From Rachycentron canadum (taxonomy: Eukaryota; Chordata; Actinopteri; Carangiformes; Rachycentridae): a DNA stretch of 64,000 nucleotides. Below, piece after piece: positions 1-11,264 of the stretch; within the stretch, counting starts at the first letter, position 1, and the number at the start of each line of letters is the position of its first letter. The DNA lies in the NCBI GenBank assembly GCA_038496675.1, contig CM076651.1:25870148-25934147 (forward strand), given 5' to 3'. The notes beneath the pieces were generated by a model. It did no database searches and had not been told where the DNA came from. It saw nothing but the letters and a program-made list of their open reading frames with translations. A program made the position numbers and the translations under genes.

Positions 1-94
1 CAATGCAGATCTCATCATCAGATTAGATGCAAAAGTGAAGAATTTTGTCTAGTCACGGTTTCTTCAACTCAAAAATTTGCTAAAATCAGATCAT

Positions 95-545
95 TCCTGT
101 CTCCTACTGATTTACGCAAAGTCATTCACCCTTTTATCTTCTCTCATCTTGATTATTGAAACACACTGGAATCAGTCGGAGCTTCCTCCACCAACTTAAC
201 CCCTTCAGAAAGCTGCTGCTCGGGTGTTAACTGGCTCTAAACCATTTGATCACATTTCTCCAATACTCACAAATTTACCCGCGCAGTCTGTTATATTTTA
301 AATTGATTAAAAAATTCTCCTTACTGCATACAAAGCATTAAATGGCCTTTCCCCAAAACACATAACGGACTTAATAATTCAATATGTGCGTGGACCTTCA
401 CTTAGGTCGATGGATGGAGCTCTGCTGGTTATAAGGTCTCCAGCAGTGACTAAGGGACGGGGGCCTCTGCTCTGAGAGCTCCTGCTGAAGTAAGACAGGC
501 AGCATCACTAGTTGCTTTTATCAGAAATGTCTTTTGTCTCATCCC
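95..545 (+). mobile_element. L2/CR1-like LINE remnant, 3' part of reverse transcriptase ORF
   Basis: Broken translation of the plus strand shows the usual C-terminal track of fish L2-type LINE ORF2. There is an 'FIFSHLDY' block near 140-160, 'KAAARVLTGS' near 210-235, 'CIQSIKWPF' (degenerate YKALNGL) near 325-350, and a 'GASALRAP' box near 465-485 where intact elements have a GRAFS-APLLWNSLP box. Several frameshifts and stops make it dead. The active element would encode endonuclease and reverse transcriptase for target-primed insertion. The conserved 3' UTR tail is not visible, so the 3' end is eroded. Confidence 0.7.
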
Positions 546-2220
546 TGGGACTGCAATTACAGAGAAAACGAGTTGCTTTACCATATTTTACTACTATATT
601 TATAGACATGTTGAATTGTATATCTCACAACAAGTGATCCATCTTTTAAACTAACAGGAGATTAAGTGACTAGTCTCATAAAATAACTTCCCTAAAATAT
701 TATTCTCTATACAGAGCTTTACAATACCCCATTTTTTCAAGTTTTTTATGGGAATTACAGCAGTGAAAGTCCAGTGATTAACCTTAAATGGTTTAATGAT
801 AAGCAATAAACTGTCTGAGGCAAATAAAAAACTAAAAATCATGTCAGTTTCATAGAAAATTGAGTAAATTGGTTGACTTCCAGTTTTCCAGCAGCTATGG
901 AAATGAATGAAGCTTTGAAACTCAATGCAAACAATTCCCACAGGTCGATGACTAACAAACCTTCTGCACAAAGACAGTGTTGGAACAAACAGTGTTACTG
1001 CACTCAGTACTTTGCTGCAGGACATAGTGCTGTCTTATATTCCTCAGAAATCAGAATGGTTAGAAAAAGTAAGTAAAGGAGGACAGACCAGCTGTTCAGA
1101 GGTTCCTCCTACAGCAAGGCGAAGAAGAAAACATTGGAAGAAGAGAATTAGACAGTGACTTCACACAATGAAGATGAAGGAAGACCAGCACAGAAACCAC
1201 ATGGAGCTGGTCTGGGATTAACTGGACGGAGGGTGAAATCAAAGCAATTCGCGACGTTGGGGAAGTGGCTTTGTTCCGCCAGGCTCAAGGGAAAAAGCAT
1301 CAAGACCCAAAAGGCTGCTCAGACATGTATTTCCCACCTGTAGCCAGATGATGTTATTGCTTCTACACACACAGCAAACATCGGTCCAGCTGTGAGGCAA
1401 CAGCCGAAGCTCAACCAGTCCATCGCTGCATCCGATGATCTGTTGTCGGCTGAAGAGACACAGCCTGTTATAGGGCACACACTGGAGTAGAAGCTTCATT
1501 ACTGCACCCTATATGGGCCAACACATGTTAAACTACTTAAATAAAGTCATGGAAAGGGGGAAAAATATGATATAAATGTTTTAACCCTGTGATCTGACTT
1601 CAAATGTCATAGAGCCCTCTGAGTTGACCGAGACATCTGTCTTTTATGAAGAGTCAATAAGCAAGTGTTCTGCAAGTGACCTCTGCTCTCTTTCCTTCAA
1701 TATTTAATATTGCATGAAGACAAGATTGTAAGAACGACACTGTCTCACGTAACGTTTTTGTGTTTTGTCCTGCGAGTGTCAGACCTGCAGAGTAAGTGTG
1801 CTTCAGTTTTCCTCGACCAGTCCAACTCACCAACCAGTCCGAGTTTTTGACACGTTTATTAATTCACTACTCTCACTTTATGTGAAGTGAAGTGCTCTGC
1901 TGCACACAAAATATAGAATAAAATATTGGCACAACGCGACCATAAAAACATTTATATGCATCCAGCATTTTTCAGCCAGAAGTAAAGCTGTGTGTTCTGA
2001 CAGTTTTCACGTCTAATGCCAAAACTATAACTTTGCTTGTGGAATAAAATCTTGCTTTTTTTTTTTTTTTCATGTTTAGTTGCAGTAACATTTTACATGG
2101 CTGTGGTTTCATGTGGCATTTGGTCACCTAAGTCTGCAGCTCTACACATATTTGATCAACCAGAGAAGATGGCAGCATCATTTGTTTCAGTGAGTGCAAC
2201 AAAACAACATGTTTACAAAG
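546..2220. other. Unique AT-rich sequence
   Basis: No recognised repeat. It holds one weak exon candidate (892-1068) and otherwise short chance frames. A gtaagtgtg donor-like string occurs near 1793 without a matching open exon. Confidence 0.5.
892..1068 (+). CDS. Weak candidate internal exon
   Basis: A 177-bp segment lies between an acceptor-like ttgacttccagttttccag (ending at 891) and a donor-like GTAAGT at 1069. One frame stays open for 58 codons, starting two bases into the segment, and includes CWNKQCYCTQYF. No domain or family is recognised and third positions are not GC-enriched. It may be chance; the only support is the coincidence of both splice borders with an open frame. Confidence 0.22.
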
Positions 2221-2223
2221 CAG

Positions 2224-2350
2224 CGGTGGACACGATAAAAGTACATATACTTTGGTTCTGCCTTAAGTACATTTTTCAAGTATCTGTACATTACTTTAGA
2301 CCTTTACTCCAATACACTTTAAAGACCAATGTTGTACTTTTGACCTCGCA
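2224..2350. mobile_element. Fragment of a teleost 'AAGTAC'-rich dispersed repeat
   Basis: The segment has the spaced pattern of aaagtac, cttaagtacat, gtacattactt and ttgtacttttga that marks a very common teleost non-autonomous DNA repeat. It carries no coding sequence, and the borders are approximate. Confidence 0.4.
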
Positions 2351-2363
2351 GAGTTTTTAGTCG

Positions 2364-2615
2364 TTGGTGTCTGGGACATTTTGCTCACAACGATTAAAGC
2401 CAACTGAGAAGCAAGCGAGCTGGAGCCTAGGATCTCTTACACTGGGGATGTTTAGTGAAGCTCAGTCGAGGAGAACAGAGGAATCATTGATACATGGTGA
2501 TGAGCACAACATCACCGTAAATCAGACCGGAAGTGCTGTCAGCCTTTATTCGGTTTCTGTCCCTACCAAGAATAACCTAAAGCCCATATTTAGTCTTATC
2601 TCATGCATAAAGGAA
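2364..2615 (+). repeat. Two-copy dispersed repeat, copy 1 (partner inverted at 31.0-31.3 kb)
   Basis: Alignment by eye to the reverse complement of 31040-31300 shows long matches such as gaggagaacagaggaatca, gtgatgagcacaa and aataacctaaagccca. An insertion of about 30 bp is present here before the last block. The plus frame is open from about 2364 to 2828 and shares the peptide SRRTEES.I.GDEHN with the partner's frame. The element type is unknown. It could be a TE fragment or an old duplication. Confidence 0.65.
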
Positions 2616-4430
2616 TTTTGCAGGAATCCTATTTCACTGTCCTTAACTAAGGAAGCATCAGGACATAACCTGTGTAGACTTGAGACAACTACGTATCCCA
2701 GAATGCATTGCAACAACGGGAGGAATTCTGTTCTAGGCTTAAAGCTGGAACAGTTTCCACCCCAGGGCTTTTATTATATCGATATTGAGTATGTTTGGAA
2801 ACGTGGTCGGGGGTTGTCACAGACGTGAGGACCGTCCTGTCTGTGACATCATCAGTGGTCATATCGGCAGCAGCTCCTAAGGTCACTGGCCTGTCAGTGA
2901 GCGCCATGGACCCGATAAAGTGTCTCTGCAGCTGGTCATTTACCGGAGGCTGTAACGTGTGGATATCTGATAGAATTCTCTTTCTGAAGATGAACTTTGG
3001 TCTCTGAGCTGCTGTTTAATCTGAGAAAATGAAGCTAAATTGATCTGATTTCCTGGACAGTTGACCAGCAGCTCTGTCTCTGTGAGCTTCTGATCTCTAC
3101 AAATATAGATCATCTATATTTTGGATACGAAGTGTATATTTCACTACACTGTCAGTTCTGTTTTTTCCGTCAGGTTCAGGTGTGTTGAAGTAACCTGGGC
3201 TGAGCTGAGCTGCTGATACCAGGAAGGAACTAGTCCAATTATAAATGGTCTTCTGGTCCTCGGGAGTCTGGACTTCTGAGTTAAACTTGCAAAGTTCAAC
3301 TCAAGTGTCAAAACTTGGCGAACTCTGAACTGAGAAGCTGCTTTTGACTCCATCAATGGAGCTGTGTACTTTGTCCACCATTTGCATTCGAGTGACAAAG
3401 GAGGAAGGACGGTCACGTTATTATAGAGCGACAAATCCAAGTGTAGCTGTGTACTGCCTTTGGTCATTTGGTATTTTTTTGTCTGTTTGATTTGATTTTA
3501 TTATAAGAGAAATGCTCCTTTCATCTTTGTGTTTGGACTTTGTTGAGCTTTTTTTATTGCTTTGATGTTTTGTGTACCATCAGATGCTTTCCACCATCTC
3601 ATGCATGTTGCATTTGATATTAAGTTTTCTTACAGTATGTGAGCGTAATGAAATAGGATTTTATAATGCAACATTCAGTGCTTATTGAAGATTATTGCAC
3701 CATCAATGTGAATAAATTGTTGTTTAGTGTTACATTGGCTCTTTAGTGAGATGCAGAGCATCACAAAATGATTGGACAGCAATGGCCTGTAATAGGCCAG
3801 ATTCAGCGATGCATCCCATCACCATGGCAGAACCTTTTGTCTTCGCCACTTCCTGGATGGTGTGTGGGATCTGATTCTGACTGTGCTGTGCCGAGCCGCC
3901 TTCCTTTTCTAATGACCAGGAGCCACATGCATAACTGTCTTAGTGTCAAATGTGTCAATGATCAGTTGATTCACAAGGTTGTGTTTCCAAAGCTGCCTCT
4001 GATTCATCAGTCGGCTGCCAGTGATTCATCATCGTGTTTCTTTGGAGAAGTCAGGGATGAAATTTCACTTTGGTGGTGGGAGAAAGTGAATCAGATGTGC
4101 TTAGTGTCTGAGCAGCATTTTCACAGCACATTAGGTGCTATTTTGCACAATAGCTTAATGACGGCTACTAATGTGATGCTAGTGAAGTAAAAAAAAGTGT
4201 GCAAAGGGCAAATGAGGGAGGACGCAGGTGCACGTGCAAACTTATTTTTTCTTTACACATTTACAAGTATAGACAGTGCTTTGATGATGGGATATTGTTA
4301 TCTTTTATAATGTGATATGAGTCATATGGTGACTGTGGAAATGATTATTTTTTTCTTATTAACCACCCACAATGTCGCCTTGGAAAAGTTGAAAAACGTC
4401 AGGTTCTATATCACCACAACCCACTCATGA
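2616..4430. other. Unique sequence; possible poly(A) signal at 3711
   Basis: No repeat or convincing exon is seen. An AATAAA hexamer at 3711-3716, followed by a T/GT-rich stretch, could end a plus-strand transcript, but no upstream coding exon supports it. A 140-codon plus frame at 3768-4190 has no recognisable domain and no splice-like borders. Confidence 0.4.
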
Positions 4431-5031
4431 ACCCTTTTAATGCTACATTAATGCTTTTCCGTTTTTTTCATGCCTTCCCATCCTCCTTATACATTTGTGA
4501 TTTTTAAAAATCTTATTCACATCTTCAGACTCAGATCAACCTCAGCTCATTATATCTGTGACGCAGTAAAGACTCTGTTCACTGTAATAGGGGATAGTAG
4601 CTCAGAGAACAAGAGGAAACTAAAAACACAGTGAATTTCTCCTTATTTTCTAGATAAAAACACTGTAAACCAGAATAACCAAAGAAAACTTCAACACAGG
4701 AAGTTACACACATGTGTTTGTGTTGTTCTAGAGCTGATTTAAAGTTTCTCTCTTTATCTGATCTGAAATCAGCTCCAAAGCCTCTTATGAAAAAAACAGG
4801 ATTGATCCCATTGACTTTGGCTACAAGCAGCTGACAGCTAGGCCTCTGAAGGAGACACTCTGATTGGCTGTGACATCACCCACTGGAGCCAATAGGAGTG
4901 TCCCATGTAGAGAGGTGACTCTAGACGTCACTATCAAAGATGGAGGATGAGAATGGATGGATAAACACACAGAAGTAAAGCAGCAATGCTCCAGTCAAAG
5001 GCTCAGACTGATCCAGATCTGAACTAACTTC
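4431..5031 (-). mobile_element. Repeat family 1, copy A
   Basis: The reverse complement matches 22650-23365 (copy B) and part of 29189-29702 (copy C). Shared landmarks are ttagttcagatctgg, ttgactggagcattgctg, gattggctgtgacatcac and attcactgtgttttt. About 110 bp of the interior present in B and C is missing here, near 4790. The terminal block gcattaatgt... near 4450 matches the end of copy C. No coding capacity; a non-autonomous element of unknown class. Confidence 0.75.
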
Positions 5032-8000
5032 CTTCAGGAGTTTATCAGCCAAAGAGAAATTGGGGTTTGTTAGAAAGATTTTGGAATTCAAGGAGAAAAA
5101 GATATCTCTAGTCACCAGCTCAAACCATTGAGGAGCAATAATGTTCTGAAGGCGACATGATTTTTGGAAATATTTACACTTCCATGAGCTTAATAGAGTT
5201 AAAAGTTGCAATGTTCAACACTGTCCATTTACATTTAATTCAAATATTAAGTGACTGAAATTTTGAAAGATGTTGATGTCAGTAAAAGTAGGTATTTGAC
5301 ATTTTGCTGACTGTTTCTTATTCTCTCTCGCTGCTTTTTCTTCCATTTTCTGGTCTCTAGTTTGGATTTCCAAAGAGCTGCCCTCCAGACATCAGACATC
5401 ATTTTACTGTTTACTACTTCAGAGCCAAAGCAGCGTTTCAGTTTCTCCACGCACGCCGTTGATTATTCATATCAACTCTGTGGAACGGAGAAAGAAAAAA
5501 AAAAATGAATCAAGTGAAAAGGCATAGTGATGAAAGAGAACGAAATAGTGAGATTAGAGAAGGGGAATATTGGTAGAGAGCGAAAATAAAGTTCAGGGGA
5601 AGAGAGAAAAGAGAAATATGAGGAGTGTCGGAAAGAAGGAAAAATGCAGTAGTGGGAAAAAACAAGAGAAAATGCATAAAGAGGAAAAGTGAAAGAGGAG
5701 TGTACCTGTCAGCTGTGCTCCACTCATCCTCAGGCCATCTGCTCCTCTACATCAAGGGCTTTGCATTGATTAACATGCCATTACACCCTTCACATAGTGT
5801 GTGTTTGTGTGTTCATCCATACAAAGTATAGTGTTTGTGTGTTCCTTCATATGCTTGGGTGAGTGAGATGTATTAGTGTGTGTGCATCTGTGAGCCTGTG
5901 TTCATCCATGGATTGTAGCTGGTGTGTGCGTGTGCCTGTCTGTGTGTGTGTTGCGTGCGTGTGTGTGACTGTGTTGGTCCTGTGTGTACATATGGGACTT
6001 GTTTGGCCATAATTACACCAGTGCATTGAGGTTTCCAGTTGAATGCTAGTGGGAGGTGGGTGAGGGTCTGAGTGGAATAACCAGGGTTACAGATCAACAG
6101 GGGGTCCCCCTGGGCTTCACCCTGATTATGGCTAGACACGTCAAAGAATGGCAGACTGAGGCTGCCTGTGACTGTTTTCACTGAGGCTTTAAAAAAGGAT
6201 TTCAGCCAACTCAAACTCTTGCAGCATATCACTGCCTGCCTCGTGGTCAAAGGTGGGTATTGAACCTCAATATGTTCAGGTCCAGACTGACTGGGGCTGT
6301 AGCACAAAGTTTTAGATACCGCAAACATACAGTTCGTCTGGTCAGATTTGAAGTTGTGTTACTTATTTTTTAATGAAATAACTTGCTAGTTTTGCCCTTT
6401 TCTCTGCACAAAGTGCTTATTTAACTGTTTGCGGTTAAACAACATTTGGAGAGTTTTGGACAAACGGACCAAATTCTGACCTGATGATGGTGCCAGAGGT
6501 AAATTCAGTACAATCATGCTTACACAGAAGGTGTGTGGCCCTATATCTTATACCTGGCACAGTGCAACGCAAGTGTCTTTGCTGATTTCAGACTGACACA
6601 GTGGTCATTTTCTCATTAAGCGCCCATTAGCAAAAACTTATCTGAGTGTCCTTTGGTGGTAAAAGTGCGGTCAGTGTGACAGCCCTGGCTATTGGACCTC
6701 AACAAAACAATGGGAGACATATGGGTATATCAGTAAAAAACAAATTTGTTCTCAAGAAAAATGTGAAAATAATACACAGTGGTAGTTAGGAGGAATCTGT
6801 ACAACCAGTTGTGCTGGGAGCGGGTGAGTGGAAATGTACGGTGTGGGTATTGTGCTGTAAAACAAAGAAAAACACCCAAACAATCCCCACACTCGAGCCG
6901 TGTCTGTCTATTTGCATGGGACACGCTGGGCGCAGGCGTGTCCCATGCTGCTGATTAAGCTCCTCATTGCCTTCAGCCCAGAAAAGAAAGCACAGCAACC
7001 AAGTCGAGCAGGAACCAGAGCGGCTGTCACACTCAGGTGCTTTGTTGGTGCATTGATAACTTGAGACAGTGGAAAGCAATCGCACAACTTTAGCACCAGA
7101 GACCTGGTCTGAAGTCAGTGGTGCAGTATTTCATTGTTATTTTCAGGATTATCAAGAGAGTAATATGTGCCCACATAAGCAGGTGAACAGAGCACATACA
7201 CTCGAGCACAGTGTGCCTCGGTGTTACTCCTTCATCTCCTTTATCCCTCCGCAGTTTCATAATAAACCAAAAATTAATTTACACGTCTCATAATATAACA
7301 CAGAAGATGTCTAACGTGGTGGGGTTTCTCTATTCTCAGGGTGCACAGAGCTGTCAGTCTGGTCAGTCACAATATGTCCTCAACTGACTGCAAATAGAAC
7401 AGGAGTTCTGTGTGAAACACTTTTCCATTATAACAGTAATGCACCGAGGTGTAAGTGCGTCTAGCTTTAAAAGGGAGTGAGAGATGGCACTGTCGTTGGT
7501 CTATTTCATGTTGCACCCAAAACACTGTCAAGATTGATTAAGAGAGCAAAGTGCGACCTTTTCTTAACCGGGCGCCTGGCGCTGCAACTTTTTTGTTTCG
7601 CTGTTGAAATAGCAAAAGTGGTACAGACTTGTGTGCCACAAACTTTAGACCGTTCACTTTGGATTGTTAAAATAGAGCCCATAATGTTTACTATGTTCAT
7701 TTAGCATGTTAGCATGCTAATATCTGCTGATTAGTGATAAGTAAGAGGAACACCAGAGTTAATGTCCACTCAGCGCTAGTTTAAGAGCAGCCACGTTTAC
7801 CGATGGAGCAGCAGAGCGTGCAGTAGAGTTCAGAGGGGAAGCGCATTTTACCACGGTTTGACCTGGGAAATGTGTTGAAAATGTGCAGAGACAGAGACAC
7901 AAGCACTAATCACGAAACACAATAGAAAGAGAGGGAAGGGTAGAATATCAAAGGTCCATATTGTATGAAGTGAAGTGGTGTACATGTCTTCTTTGATTAT

Positions 8001-8614
8001 AAAACAGGTCTGGAATTTATATCAATACTGTGAGAAGCCTGAGAGAGGAGATGTAAAACTACACTCAGATGGTTTTCAGGCCTTAAAAGTAGAAATATAT
8101 CTTATGTCTTGTATAAGGATGCCAACACTTGAGAAAAAAGCACTGGAGAAGTGTGAAATGAGGGACCTTTAAGAAAATATCTGCTCTGAACACAAAATTT
8201 GGCCTGTTGAACTCAACAGTATAAACTCTGAAGTTTACATTTTGTCAGAATATTGCAGATGAAACATCACATTTTTACCTATGTATGTATTTTGCGTAAA
8301 ACAATCCAATGATCAAGAGAAATATTAATTACATTGCTCCACCTATCTGATTATTCCCATAATAAAGAGTAGATTCAGAACAAAATCTATGCCATCAACA
8401 CACAGTGAAACATACTGTAGGATACACTGTGTATTCTGAAACACAATTTAAGCCCATCAGTGCTCTAGTACTAACCGAAGGATCACTGCTGACACATTTT
8501 TATATTGTTGTGAATCTTCTCATTGTGGCTGTGATGGAGGTTCCTGCCTCCAAATGATACCAACTCACTGGATTTTAATAACGTATAATCTGAACTAAAC
8601 CTAATGGTGTAATA
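5032..8614. other. Mostly unique sequence with a (GT)-rich patch
   Basis: 5800-5960 is TG-rich low complexity. A minus-strand 151-codon frame at 5873-6328 includes that patch and has no recognisable domain. A 15-nt perfect hairpin (CAGGGGG, one central base, CCCCCTG) lies near 6098-6113. A 12-bp palindrome TTAGCATGCTAA lies near 7711. No recognised transposon. Confidence 0.45.
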
Positions 8615-8631
8615 CTCTCTCTCTCTCTCTC
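8615..8631. repeat. (CT)n microsatellite
   Basis: An uninterrupted CT dinucleotide tract of about eight units. Confidence 0.9.
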
Positions 8632-8799
8632 ACTCCTGTTAAACCACAACACTTAATATATCTTGCAAAGACAATTCATTAATTTCCGAAATTACTGTGT
8701 GTGAAGATCAGGCATCACTTTGACTCAGGAGTGAGAGGAAATAACTTGCTGGCAGCAGGATTATATAGTTTTCCACACACTGCTGCACTGTGGACTTAC

Positions 8800-8894
8800 T
8801 TTCACATGCCAGACATCAAATGTTTGCTGCTCTGAATATTTGATAGTGAAATAAATCCCTCTGTGCTGCTGGTGGTTATAGCAGTTTTTGTCTT
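8800..8894 (-). CDS. Candidate 95-bp internal exon
   Basis: Read on the minus strand, a CA-rich intron-like tract ends in cacttgctcag, then 95 bp, then GTAAGT. Only one of the three frames is open: two bases then 31 codons, containing CYNHQQHRGIYFTIKYSEQQ. About half of the third positions are G or C, so codon usage gives no strong support. No family recognised. The polypyrimidine tract is replaced by the CA microsatellite, which weakens the acceptor. Confidence 0.28.
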
Positions 8895-8902
8895 CTGAGC
8901 AA

Positions 8903-8947
8903 GTGTGTGTGTGTGTGGTGAAAAGACACACACACACACACACACAC
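8903..8947. repeat. Inverted (GT)n / (AC)n microsatellite pair
   Basis: (GT)7 at 8903-8916 and (AC)11 at 8926-8947 are separated by nine bases, so one strand can fold on itself into a dinucleotide stem. Confidence 0.9.
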
Positions 8948-8948
8948 T

Positions 8949-11243
8949 GGTACAGTGGTAGGTGTTTTTTTGTCTCAATGTGAGGCAGCTCCGATCACAC
9001 ACTGACACACAATGATACCCACATACACACACACGGTTGGCAGGAGACAGCTTGCCAGCGCACCAGCTGTAGCATGAGGCTCCAGATCCATCTCAAGCCA
9101 ACAGGATCAGAGCAGCAGGCCTGTGCTCTCTCTCTTGTGAGAACGCACATGCACTCAGAGGGCCTGTGAGCAATACCTTTAGCTGCTGTGCCGTCGGGTC
9201 GCTGTGAGGATCATGCATGAGATATCGACACAGACCACAGGGGGAAGAGGAGGCAAGGAATCGAGCAGCCGTGGGGTTGAGAGCACAGTCTGTGATTGCA
9301 ATATGGTGCTCCCATTTTAAGCTCCCACCCACTGCCGTCCCTGGTGGAGTCAAAGGTGGTGGTGGATCTATGAGCCCGCAGCTGGAGGGGACCATGAAAG
9401 TTCAAGTGGGATATATGAATTAATGAGGAAGTCCAAGTTAGGAACAGATTCAATCACTGAAAACTAAATCTAGAAACCTGTAACATAATGACTACTTCCA
9501 CCAAGATCTTTCAGTCTTGACGGAAAGGAGCACCTATTGAATGATATAATGGATGTGTAATTACAAAGAGCAACCCGGGATGTGACAGGTAGACTATGAT
9601 TAGAGGCCTGTTGCTAGGCAACAGGCAGCGAGAATGGGACGTTTTAGACGTTACTGTACCAAACAGAAAGTGACATTCATTAAAAAACAGTTTATCTTCC
9701 CAATCTATGCAGCGATTTGTGCCAAGCGACTAAACTACAAACATTTGGTGCAATGGTGGATAAAGACAACAGTAGCCATGGCTCCACATCAGATGAACTG
9801 GGCTATAAAATAAAATCCCAATCATTTAGAACCCACACCGTTTGTTCGACACATTTTTTTTACTTGTAATCTCGATTAGGGATGCACAGATTCTACATTT
9901 TCCCCCCTGATATTCATCATTTTCATACATCCAGTACCAAACCACTAAAAATATTACATTTGCTGACTTTATCTCAGACATGGTTTATGCACCCAAACAT
10001 CCTTTTTTGGCTTGTGAAAATTGTCCTCATAGTAGGTTTATGAAATTGCATCATTACAATGCATCAAATCAAAAATATTGGTCTTGTCGTACAAGATATA
10101 GAGAAAATTCCTGCAGTAGCCGTACTGGTGCTGTGGGGTCATACAGGCCTTACAGACAGCACTAAGTGGCCTTGATCAGATCAGAGTTGATGCTGGACTC
10201 TCTGTCTTCGAGTGACCACACGGGAAAAGGAAAACGTCTTCCCTCACCACGATTACATGCCTCTACAACTCTGACCCTCTCATCTGTGATTGGCTCTGTA
10301 TTTTGCTCCTGACGGACCTAAACAAAGCCTTCCCTGATTCCAGTTGCTAAAAGTTTGTTGTTAATTAAATGTCAGTCTTTGTTTCCAGGACTGTTCTGTT
10401 ATAAACATGATTAAATTCTGTTAAGTTCCCAAACAACCTCCTGGTCAGAAAATGTTTAAATATAGTGTTATGAAAAATTGCAATGCTGATGATGCTAGCT
10501 GATGTCAAAGTCATTAAAATGCATTTATCTTGACAAATGTAGCAAGTAGCAAACAATGTTCAAAAGTTATTGAAAAATGTAAACAGTTACCCATTAATTA
10601 CTGTAACTGTTTGTACAAAGATGCCTTTAAACAACACAACAAGCTCTGTATATAATGTGGGTAGAAATAAAATAACCCTCCCATGGATTTGATGAAGATG
10701 ATTTCTGCAGCAAAAACACATTTAAAGTAATGACAACAAATATAAAGGACTGTCAGGACCAACTGGTCCAGCCTAAAGCAGAGTCAGTCCAACTGGCTCC
10801 AATGACCTGTAACATCCGAATAATAACTGCAGTCAGCTCAGTGATTATATCTGCCCCATGATGTGGACCCTGAACTTCCTGTGCCATCTAGTTGAAAAAT
10901 GTCACAACCAAGTGTTTATACCATGAATAAACAGGCCTGTAATGTGTTTTTCAATCTTAAATCAGAAACTGAATATGCTTTCATCTTTTGCCATGAGCAG
11001 ACCATTAAATTATATTTCTTTTCATATTCAGTCCCTATTCTTCCCATCTAATGATCACAAATGTGACCTAACTATAAAGTATGATCAGACAAGAGGGCCA
11101 GCAAACATAATGATGCCATGGACAAGGCACTGAATTGCCTGGAGGCTACCAGAGCCTTGTACTAAACAGTTACTATTGATTAAGTCTTGGCCTCTAAATG
11201 AGTTGTTGTAATAAGATCAATCTTAATTTTATCTGGAGACATA
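8949..11243. other. Unique sequence
   Basis: 9090-9420 is relatively GC-rich with open frames on both strands (100 codons minus, 68 plus) but no splice borders or domain. The remainder is AT-rich and featureless apart from the X-box-like palindrome at 9607-9625. Confidence 0.45.
9607..9625. promoter_or_regulatory. RFX X-box-like palindrome
   Basis: CCTGTTGCTAGGCAACAGG is a perfect inverted repeat with 8-bp arms. Its core GTTGCTAGGCAAC fits the RFX transcription-factor half-site pattern (GTTGC ... GCAAC). Binding is not shown by sequence alone. Confidence 0.45.
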
Positions 11244-11264
11244 CCCCCCACCCACCCCCACCCC
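11244..11264 (-). other. C-run tract, potential G-quadruplex on the minus strand
   Basis: Four C runs of length 6, 3, 5 and 4 are separated by single A bases. The minus strand therefore has four G runs with one-base loops, a strong quadruplex pattern. Confidence 0.7.

Noticed and set aside
2037..2828. Two consecutive plus frames as one gene
   Set aside because: The first is mostly an AAGTAC-type repeat and the second a two-copy repeat; no start context or splice support.
3711..3716. Gene 3' end at AATAAA
   Set aside because: No upstream exon candidate on the plus strand; AATAAA is frequent in AT-rich DNA.
5873..6328. 151-codon minus frame as a gene
   Set aside because: The C-terminal third is translated TG-repeat and no splice borders or family support the rest.
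7711..7722. TTAGCATGCTAA palindrome as an operator
   Set aside because: This phrase is very common in fish repeats and occurs without other regulatory context.
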